Positions 6,687 to 12,431 of a DNA stretch of 17,031 nt are shown in pieces (position 1 is the stretch's first letter; every line of letters begins with the position of its first letter). This stretch comes from Kiloniellaceae bacterium. GTDB lineage: Bacteria; Pseudomonadota; Alphaproteobacteria; Kiloniellales; Kiloniellaceae. The notes under the pieces are model-generated. The model saw only the letters and a program-made list of their open reading frames with translations. It did no database searches and had not been told where the DNA came from. The stretch lies in contig JAJFGM010000158.1 in assembly GCA_021776145.1 (NCBI GenBank), positions 1 through 17,031 on the forward strand. Reading direction: 5' to 3'. The position numbers and the translations under genes were made by a program.

Positions 6687-8075
6687 TCAGTCATTGGCTA
6701 GGTAGAGCTCACTCTCGGCGCCGAGATAGCCATTCCAGGCGAACCAGTAGGCGAGATGTCCGGGTACCCGTGGCAGGCGTTGGCCTTGCGGCCCGGTCAA
6801 TTCGGCTTCGCCGACGTGCCAGCGGCCGTCCTTGCCGATCACTTCGTCGGCCGTGGCGCTCGCCGAAAACTCCTGGTCCCGGCGCTCGTATGCGCGCACG
6901 CTGCGGCTTGCCGCGTCGCCGATTACCACAACCTCGAGGCTGCCGACGCGGTCGTTGATGACCGCACCGCCTTGAAACGCACCGAGTGGCCAGGCCTTGG
7001 CGGCGGCGACGTCGCGAATGCCGAAGACGAAGTCCTTCTGTTGCAGCCGGCTTTGGTCGGAGCGTGCCGGGAACATCAGCTCGGAGCTGGCGAAGTAGTC
7101 CCGGTAGACGACGCCAGAACCGTAGTCGCGGTTGAAACCGGTCTCCAGGGCGAGAACCTGCGTCTCCGGGTTGGCGGCGCGCCACCGCGCCCAGGTCGTG
7201 GTGGCGATGGGCCGGATCTTGAGGGCGATACCGCTGTCGGCCAAGGCGCCAATGACGGGCTCGCCGGTGAATTGGTTCCACAGGCTATTGCTCTGGCGGT
7301 CGAACATCAGCTTGTTTGAGCGATAGAGCAGTCCGGACGAGCCGAAGACGAAAGGCGTCTCGCGGCCGTCGACTTCGGTTTCGAAAAGAATGCCGGCGCC
7401 GCAGAGCGTGCAATAGGCCAACGCCACCGGAACACCGCCGACGACATCGTTGAGCATTTCGTGCCATCCCATGATGCGCAAGGGATAGGCGCGCGTGTCT
7501 CCGTTGATCTCGACGCCGAAGACCAGATCGTCGTCGAGCAGATAGCTGGCGGCCTCGGCGGCTTGCATCTTCGGTTTGTCGAGCGCCGGGATTTCGTCAA
7601 CCCGGACACCGCCCCAGGTGATCTCCTCAAAGCGAATACGGGCGTTGCTCAAGGTCTCGGCGTCGGGCGCGAAGTTGCGGAAGCGCGGGTCGATACGGTC
7701 AAAAATTTCAAGCTTCAATTCGCTGTAGCTGGGATGCGGCTTTATTTCGGGGTGCGCTTCCTGCCACAGCATCCAGTCGAACCAGCCGCTCGCCTGATGG
7801 CCGGTGATCTCTTCCAGGGCGGCCTGGAGGTCGATGGATATGCGCTGGCTATAGCGCAAAGCGAAAATCATCGCCGCCGCCGCATCGGGGTTGCCGCGAT
7901 TACGCAGCGCGGAAATGGCATTCTGGTATTCCGAGGTCGTGCCCATGATGAGGGCGCGGCTGTGCTCTGCGACCCGATCGTCGGCACCCTGGGCTTCAGC
8001 GTCTACTGGGCTCGTCATGCAGGTCGCCACCAAAAGTGTCCCGGCGACTAGCCGATTCAGCCTCGAAATCTTCAT
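6687..8075 (-). CDS. DUF3179 domain protein with signal peptide
   Basis: A 462-residue protein matching the DUF3179 family (function unknown). The chosen ATG (8075) gives MKISRLNRLVAGTLLVATCM, a clear secretory signal peptide with likely cleavage near residues 26-30 (VDAEAQG); starting 26 codons earlier would bury the signal. AAGGA lies about a dozen bases upstream. Conserved parts: RAYPLRIMGWHEMLND (195-210), YCTLCG (221-226, Cys222 and Cys225), SGLLYRSNKLMFDRQSNSLWNQ (247-268; core SGLLY and DRQ), and a W-x-A-W-type segment near GHLAYWFAWNGY (439-450). The CxxC pair in an exported protein suggests a metal, haem or thiol site, but I know of no assigned reaction. It is the first gene of a pair with the DUF547 gene 15 bases downstream. 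Residues 35-110 precede the recognisable domain and look helical. Confidence 0.87.
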   Translation of the reverse strand: MKISRLNRLVAGTLLVATCMTSPVDAEAQGADDRVAEHSRALIMGTTSEYQNAISALRNRGNPDAAAAMIFALRYSQRISIDLQAALEEITGHQASGWFDWMLWQEAHPEIKPHPSYSELKLEIFDRIDPRFRNFAPDAETLSNARIRFEEITWGGVRVDEIPALDKPKMQAAEAASYLLDDDLVFGVEINGDTRAYPLRIMGWHEMLNDVVGGVPVALAYCTLCGAGILFETEVDGRETPFVFGSSGLLYRSNKLMFDRQSNSLWNQFTGEPVIGALADSGIALKIRPIATTTWARWRAANPETQVLALETGFNRDYGSGVVYRDYFASSELMFPARSDQSRLQQKDFVFGIRDVAAAKAWPLGAFQGGAVINDRVGSLEVVVIGDAASRSVRAYERRDQEFSASATADEVIGKDGRWHVGEAELTGPQGQRLPRVPGHLAYWFAWNGYLGAESELYLAND

Positions 8076-8194
8076 GTGCAGATACCGTCCTTTGTTATCT
8101 GGCCGCGCCCAGGCCTCGCCACAGACACTTTGGAGCCCGGCAAGCGGCGACAAGTGGGTTCACGCAGACTTGTTCGGGTGTTGATACCAGTCGT

Positions 8195-8461
8195 TCAGTC
8201 GCCGAAGAGCTTGGCGGTATCCTTGCCGGCCGCCACCGGGATCACTTCGAAGTCGACGAGGTCGGACCACTCCGCAACCCAGCATTGCAGCAATGTTGGA
8301 TCGTCGCAGCGCATGATTTGAAAGCAGCGGCCGAGGTCGGCGCTGACCCAGGATTCGACGAAATCCAGGCCCTCGGGCGTCATGCGGCCCTTGTCACGGA
8401 AGCGGCCGTACACGGCCTTGGCATTTTGATTGCGAAAGGTCTCGATGATCATGAACAGCAC
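8195..8461 (-). CDS. Small DUF3303-like protein
   Basis: An 88-residue protein beginning MLFMIIETFRNQNAKAVYGR and continuing RFRDKGRMTPEGL, ESWVSADLGRCFQIM, WVAEWSDLVDFEVIPV. This resembles the small DUF3303 family, whose dimeric alpha-beta barrel look (short strands and a helix, conserved aromatic and acidic positions) is like that of antibiotic-biosynthesis-monooxygenase-type proteins; the function is unknown. The start is the GTG at 8461-8459 because a perfect AAGGAG lies eight bases upstream. An upstream in-frame ATG at 8551 would add 30 residues with no family match and would hide that site. No signal peptide, so it is cytoplasmic. It lies 119 bases upstream of the DUF3179 gene on the same strand and is divergent from the aminotransferase gene, with 183 bases between. 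Confidence 0.78.
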   Translation of the reverse strand: MLFMIIETFRNQNAKAVYGRFRDKGRMTPEGLDFVESWVSADLGRCFQIMRCDDPTLLQCWVAEWSDLVDFEVIPVAAGKDTAKLFGD

Positions 8462-8469
8462 GCGATCGG

Positions 8470-8475
8470 CTCCTT
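8470..8475 (-). promoter_or_regulatory. Perfect AAGGAG ribosome site deciding a GTG start
   Basis: On the minus strand AAGGAG is followed by eight bases and the GTG at 8461-8459. It sets the start of the DUF3303-like gene and excludes the longer ATG-initiated reading. Confidence 0.75.
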
Positions 8476-8644
8476 GACGGTTGTGCGGACGCCATCGAAG
8501 CAGATTTTCCGGCCATCGCCAATTCTCCCGCGGATTGGGCATCGCGAACATCTGTTGGACAAGCCCGCGGCCGAAGGGCTAAAGAACGGCCCAGAAGGCG
8601 TGGCGGGCAGGGATCGCGCCAGCCGAAGAATACGAGGCAATGCC

Positions 8645-9760
8645 ATGGAAATCCGCGAGTTCGAGCTTGAGCGCATCCAGTCGCTGTACGAAAACCGGGT
8701 CGAGTACAATCTTTCCGACAGCGGCGTGCACCCCTATAACCTGCGCGAGCTGCTCACCGCGACCGAGCGAGAGGCTTTGCTCGAGGTTGAGCTCGGCTAC
8801 GGTTGGACCAATGGCAGCGTTGAACTGCGGCGTAGCATCGCGGCGCTTTACGAGGGGCGCGACGGCGACAATGTCATCGTCACGAATGGCTCGGCGGAGG
8901 CCAACTTCCTGCTTGTCATGACGCTGCTGCAGCCGGGCGACGAGATCATTGTCTTTGTGCCAAACTACTTGCAGATCTGGGGCTGGGCCAAGGCCATAGG
9001 TGTCGAGGTCAAGGAAGTCGCGCTGCGCGCCGAACTCGGTTGGCAACCCGATCTCGACGAACTGCGCGCGGCGCTCAGCAGCCGCACAAAAATGATCACG
9101 GTCTGCACGCCCAACAACCCGACGGGCAGTCTGTTGACCGACGAGACACAGGCGGCACTGGTGGCGATCGCCGCCGAGGCCGATATCACCCTGCATGCCG
9201 ACGAGGTCTACAAGGGCGCCGAACTCGATGGGCGCGAACGCCGCAGCTTCGCCGACCTCTATGACAAAGCGATCGTCACCAACGGGCTTTCCAAGGCCAT
9301 GGCCCTGCCGGGCTTGCGGATCGGCTGGCTGGTCGGCCAGGTCGACGAAATCTATGGCGCCTGGCAACGCAAGGATTACACCTCGATCACCACCAGCGCG
9401 GTCAGCGAGTTCGTTGCCGACATCGTCTTGCAACCGGCGCGGCGGGCCGAAATACTCGAACGCAGCCGTCGTATCCTGCGCGCCAATGTCGAGCTGCTTT
9501 CCGGCTGGATCGATGCCAATGCCGATCTCTTTTCCTGTGTCCTGCCGCAGGCCGGGGGCATGGCCTTTCTGCGCTACAACATGCCGGTCAACTCCAGCGA
9601 GTTGGTGACCAGGATGCGGCTGGAGCGCAGCATTCTGCTCCTGCCCGGCGACGTTTATGGCCTCGACGGACACATTCGCATCGGCGTGGGCGCCCCGGCC
9701 GGGCATCTGGAGGCCGGTTTGGCGCGCCTGGCCGAGTTCGTCCGCGCCGAGATTGTCTAG
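8645..9760 (+). CDS. PLP-dependent aminotransferase, class I/II
   Basis: A 371-residue fold-type I aminotransferase with its full active site: GSAEAN (82-87, phosphate loop), CTPNNPTG (154-161), HADEVY (184-189, Asp186 for the pyridine nitrogen), the Schiff-base Lys217 in NGLSKAMALPGLRIGW, and the substrate-carboxylate Arg345 in HIRIGVG. It transfers amino groups between an L-amino acid and a 2-oxo acid in the cytoplasm; the specificity is not readable. Compared with AspC-type enzymes, the usual aromatic residue after SKA is missing (SKAMALPG rather than SKAYGLPG). The frame is open for 203 codons before this ATG, but similarity begins at MEIREFELER, and GAGG lies seven bases before 8645. It stands alone on the plus strand, divergent from the DUF3303-like gene, with a 271-base gap after it. 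No nearby pathway gene points to its substrate. Confidence 0.9.
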   Translation: MEIREFELERIQSLYENRVEYNLSDSGVHPYNLRELLTATEREALLEVELGYGWTNGSVELRRSIAALYEGRDGDNVIVTNGSAEANFLLVMTLLQPGDEIIVFVPNYLQIWGWAKAIGVEVKEVALRAELGWQPDLDELRAALSSRTKMITVCTPNNPTGSLLTDETQAALVAIAAEADITLHADEVYKGAELDGRERRSFADLYDKAIVTNGLSKAMALPGLRIGWLVGQVDEIYGAWQRKDYTSITTSAVSEFVADIVLQPARRAEILERSRRILRANVELLSGWIDANADLFSCVLPQAGGMAFLRYNMPVNSSELVTRMRLERSILLLPGDVYGLDGHIRIGVGAPAGHLEAGLARLAEFVRAEIV

Positions 9761-9829
9761 AGGCCCTGGATTCCGAGCCGGGTCGGCCGCGCAATAGGTG
9801 GCGCCATGGCTCACGCCGCGCCATGCCGT

Positions 9830-9847
9830 TTGCAGGAGCTCCTGCAA
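9830..9847. terminator. Perfect 18-base palindrome, possible terminator or operator
   Basis: TTGCAGGAGCTCCTGCAA is perfectly self-complementary and followed by TTTG. Folded as a 7-base stem with an AGCT loop plus a short T run, it could end transcription of the aminotransferase gene 70 bases upstream. Its lack of a natural loop also fits a protein-binding site. Confidence 0.4.
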
Positions 9848-9852
9848 TTTGT

Positions 9853-9914
9853 TAGAGCGATGTCCGATCGGATCGAACCGGGATGGCTCAATTCGATCGG
9901 ATTGAATCGCTCTA
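9853..9914. repeat. Imperfect palindromic intergenic element
   Basis: TAGAGCGAT (9853-9861) pairs exactly with ATCGCTCTA (9906-9914). Between them the CGATCGGAT-type sequence occurs on both sides (9865-9873 and 9894-9902), giving further partial pairing. The 62-base element lies in the gap before the polysaccharide genes. Elements with TAGAGCGATT-like ends look to me like dispersed intergenic repeats of alphaproteobacteria; that is recollection and only one copy is in this window. Confidence 0.5.
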
Positions 9915-10019
9915 TACTTGAATGATCTAGGCCCCTGACGTCGCCGATTCGGGCGGCGTTATGCAAATTCCGCTTTGCGCAGGCCGGGCGGCGGACATGG
10001 TTTCGACGATTGGTCGATC

Positions 10020-10024
10020 GAGGA
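10020..10024 (+). promoter_or_regulatory. Ribosome site deciding a TTG start
   Basis: GAGGA followed by seven bases and the TTG at 10032. It supports the start that places the Rossmann strand three residues in, as usual for the UDP-sugar dehydrogenase family. Confidence 0.55.
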
Positions 10025-10031
10025 CGACAGC

Positions 10032-11312
10032 TTGGAACGAAGAATAGCCGTTATCGGGTTGGGATACGTCGGCTTGCCAGTGGCGGCGGCGTTTGCCGAG
10101 GCCGGCTTCAAGGTCTTCGGCTTTGACATCGACCGCACGCGGATTGCGGAATTGAAGCAGGGAAGGGACCGGACGTCGGAAGTCGATCTGGAGGCACTGG
10201 CACTTCCGAAGCTTAGTTTTCACACCGACGCCGAGGCGCTGAAGGGTGCCGATTTCTACATCGTCACGACGCCGACCCCGGTCGATAAATCGCAACGTCC
10301 CGACCTTACCGCCTTGACCGCCGCCTGCGAGAGCGTTGGCGGCGCGTTGGCAGCGGGCGATGTGGTGGTGATCGAATCGACGGTCTACCCCGGCGCCACC
10401 GAGGAAACCTGCGTGCCGGTTCTCGAGGCCGCTTCGGGACTGCGGGTAGGGCGGGACTTCTTTGTCGGCTATTCGCCCGAACGCATAAATCCAGGCGACC
10501 AGGCACACGGGCTGAGCGCCGTGGTCAAGGTCGTCTCCGCCAACGACGAGGCGACATTGGCGACCGTCTCCCAAGTCTATGGCCGCATTGCCAAGGCGGG
10601 CCTACACCCGCTGATGTCGATCCGCGCCGCCGAGGCGGCCAAACTCGTCGAGAACATACAGCGCGATATCAATATTGCCCTGGTCAACGAACTGGCGATG
10701 ATTTGTCATCGCATGGAGATCGACACTGGCGAGGTCCTGGCCGCGGCGGGTACGAAATGGAATTTCCTTCCCTTCACGCCCGGGCTGGTCGGCGGTCACT
10801 GTATCGGCATCGATCCCTACTACCTGATACACAAGACAGCGGAGCTCGGCTATCACCCGGACGTCGTGCTGTCCGGCCGCCGGGTCAATGACCGCATGGG
10901 CGAATTCATCGCGCAAGAATGTCTGCGGCTGCTCTTCAATACTCGCCCCGGCCGCCGGCCGCGGGTCACGATCCTTGGCTATGCCTTCAAGGAGAACGTG
11001 CCGGACGTGCGCAACAGCAAAGTCGCCGACATCGTGGATACGCTACGGCGCTATGACGTCGAGGTGCAGTTGCACGACCCCGTGGTCGCCGAGAGCGATC
11101 CAAGGATCGCGGCGCAGTTGGGCTTGCTGCCGCGCGAGCAGCTGCAACCGGCCGATGCCGTTGTTCTGGCGGTGGCACACGCGCCCTTTGCTCAAGCGGG
11201 GTGGCCGTTGATCGTCGCCTGTCTGAGCGACGCGGCCGGACCGGTGCTCGACGTCAAGTCCGTTCTCGATCGACAGTCGGTACCGCCGAATGTGACGTTG
11301 TGGCGGCTTTGA
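10032..11312 (+). CDS. UDP-sugar 6-dehydrogenase, WbpO/TviB/CapL type
   Basis: A 426-residue nucleotide-sugar dehydrogenase that oxidises C6 of a UDP-hexose or UDP-N-acetylhexosamine twice, giving the uronic acid with 2 NAD+. The TTG start (GAGGA seven bases upstream) yields MERRIAVIGLGYVGLPVA, with the GLGYVG NAD loop at 9-14; a TTG at 9975 would add 19 unmatched residues. Other marks: TPTPVD (80-85), YSPERINPG (147-155), Lys204 in AAKLVENIQRD, catalytic Cys257 in GGHCIGIDPYYL (254-265), and GYAFKENVPDVRNSK (316-330). GHCIGIDPYYLIHK and HPDVVLSGRRVND resemble the WbpO/TviB/CapL branch (UDP-GlcNAc or UDP-GalNAc dehydrogenase) more than UDP-glucose Ugd, whose motif is GxGxGGxCFPKD. The epimerase gene begins 31 bases later, forming a two-gene module for an activated uronic acid used in the polysaccharide. 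Confidence 0.9.
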   Translation: MERRIAVIGLGYVGLPVAAAFAEAGFKVFGFDIDRTRIAELKQGRDRTSEVDLEALALPKLSFHTDAEALKGADFYIVTTPTPVDKSQRPDLTALTAACESVGGALAAGDVVVIESTVYPGATEETCVPVLEAASGLRVGRDFFVGYSPERINPGDQAHGLSAVVKVVSANDEATLATVSQVYGRIAKAGLHPLMSIRAAEAAKLVENIQRDINIALVNELAMICHRMEIDTGEVLAAAGTKWNFLPFTPGLVGGHCIGIDPYYLIHKTAELGYHPDVVLSGRRVNDRMGEFIAQECLRLLFNTRPGRRPRVTILGYAFKENVPDVRNSKVADIVDTLRRYDVEVQLHDPVVAESDPRIAAQLGLLPREQLQPADAVVLAVAHAPFAQAGWPLIVACLSDAAGPVLDVKSVLDRQSVPPNVTLWRL

Positions 11313-11343
11313 ACTCTTGGGGTGGGAATTGGATAGGACGTCG

Positions 11344-12360
11344 ATGAGCGATAGACCCATCTTGGTGACCGGCGCCGCCGGCTTCATCGGCTATCACTGT
11401 TGCGAGCGCCTTGTCGCCGAGGGCCGGCGGGTCGTCGGTGTCGACAACCTCAACGGCTACTACGATCCGGCCCTTAAACAGGCCCGTCTCGACAGGCTGA
11501 CCGCCAAGGGTGTCGAAGTCCAAATCGGCGAGCTTGCCGACCGCAGCCTTGTCGAGGCGCTCTTTGACAGGCATGCGCCGGGGATCGTCTTGCACCTCGC
11601 CGCTCAGGCCGGCGTGCGCTACTCACTGGAGAACCCGCGCGCCTATATCGCCAGCAACATCGATGCCTTCATGAACATGCTCGAGGCCTGTCGGCATGGC
11701 GAAGTCGAGCATCTGGTCTATGCCTCGTCCAGTTCGGTCTATGGCGCGAACGAGACTTTTCCCTTCGCCGAAAACCAGAACGTCGACCATCCCCTCAGCC
11801 TCTATGCGGCGACCAAAAAGTCGAACGAGTTGATGGCCCACACCTACAGCCACCTTTACGCCATTCCCACCACGGGCCTGCGTTTCTTCACTGTCTACGG
11901 GCCCTGGGGACGGCCCGACATGGCGCTTTTCCTTTTCACCCGCGCGATCCTCGCCGGCCGGCCGATACGGCTTTTCAATGAAGGAAAGATGCGGCGCGAC
12001 TTCACCTATATCGATGACATCGTCGAGGGCGTGGCGCGGGTTCTGAACCACATTCCTAGTGCGGATCCAACATGGACGGGTGCCGATCCCGACCCGTCGC
12101 GCAGCCGTGCGCCCTGGCGCATTTACAATATAGGCAACAACAAGCCGCAGGATCTGATGCGCTATGTCGAAGTTTTGGAAGAAGCGCTCGGCGAGACCGC
12201 CAAGAAAGAGTACCTGCCGATGCAGCCTGGTGATGTCGCTGCCACGGCGGCCGACATTACGGCCCTTTACGAGGCCGTCGGCTTCGTGCCGCAAACGCCA
12301 ATCGAGATCGGTATTCCAAGGTTCGTCGAGTGGTACCGGGAATACCATCGCGAGAGCTGA
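11344..12360 (+). CDS. NAD-dependent nucleotide-sugar epimerase, UDP-glucuronate 4-epimerase (CapI) type
   Basis: A 338-residue extended short-chain dehydrogenase/reductase. GAAGFIG (10-16) binds NAD, ASSSSVYG (127-134) supplies the catalytic Ser, and YAATKKS contains the Tyr154-x3-Lys158 pair. FFTVYGPWGRPDMALF (181-196) and GKMRRDFTYIDDIVEGV (214-230) are characteristic of UDP-glucuronate 4-epimerases, which interconvert UDP-glucuronate and UDP-galacturonate. The ATG at 11344 follows TAGGA; a TTG at 11317 adds nine residues and is less likely. Because the preceding dehydrogenase looks like the N-acetylhexosamine type, the substrate could instead be the corresponding N-acetyl uronic acid; dehydrogenase-CapI pairs of this kind occur in capsule clusters. 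The gene ends 71 bases before the convergent ATPase gene, with a nested inverted repeat between. Confidence 0.9.
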   Translation: MSDRPILVTGAAGFIGYHCCERLVAEGRRVVGVDNLNGYYDPALKQARLDRLTAKGVEVQIGELADRSLVEALFDRHAPGIVLHLAAQAGVRYSLENPRAYIASNIDAFMNMLEACRHGEVEHLVYASSSSVYGANETFPFAENQNVDHPLSLYAATKKSNELMAHTYSHLYAIPTTGLRFFTVYGPWGRPDMALFLFTRAILAGRPIRLFNEGKMRRDFTYIDDIVEGVARVLNHIPSADPTWTGADPDPSRSRAPWRIYNIGNNKPQDLMRYVEVLEEALGETAKKEYLPMQPGDVAATAADITALYEAVGFVPQTPIEIGIPRFVEWYREYHRES

Positions 12361-12363
12361 TCC

Positions 12364-12413
12364 GGTCCGATTAGAATCGCCAAAGGCGATTCATCGATCC
12401 GGAAAATCGGACC
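12364..12413. terminator. Nested inverted repeat between convergent genes, possible bidirectional terminator
   Basis: Outer arms GGTCCGATT (12364-12372) and AATCGGACC (12405-12413) match 9 of 9 bases. Inside is a perfect 8-base stem with a three-base loop: GAATCGCC, AAA, GGCGATTC (12374-12392). It fills nearly all of the 71-base gap between two converging stop codons, a typical place for a bidirectional terminator, though there is no strong T run. GGACCGCGGTCC (12409-12420) overlaps the right arm and is itself palindromic, so it could form a competing fold. Confidence 0.5.
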
Positions 12414-12431
12414 GCGGTCCAGCGGTTGCCT

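Noticed and set aside
8076..8153. A 26-residue N-terminal extension of the DUF3179 protein
   Set aside because: It would place the signal peptide inside the protein; the ATG at 8075 gives a normal export signal.
8036..8644. A 203-residue N-terminal extension of the aminotransferase
   Set aside because: It would overlap the DUF3303-like gene and the start of the DUF3179 gene on the other strand; similarity begins at the ATG at 8645, which has GAGG upstream.
8579..9847. A 422-codon minus-strand frame opposite the aminotransferase gene
   Set aside because: It lies across a complete PLP enzyme and shows no motif of its own.
9913..9918. TATACT as a -10 promoter box for the UDP-sugar dehydrogenase gene
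   Set aside because: No convincing -35 box lies 16-18 bases upstream, and the sequence abuts the end of the palindromic repeat.
11623..12348. A 241-codon minus-strand frame opposite the epimerase gene
   Set aside because: The plus-strand frame has all epimerase motifs; the opposite frame has no recognisable domain.
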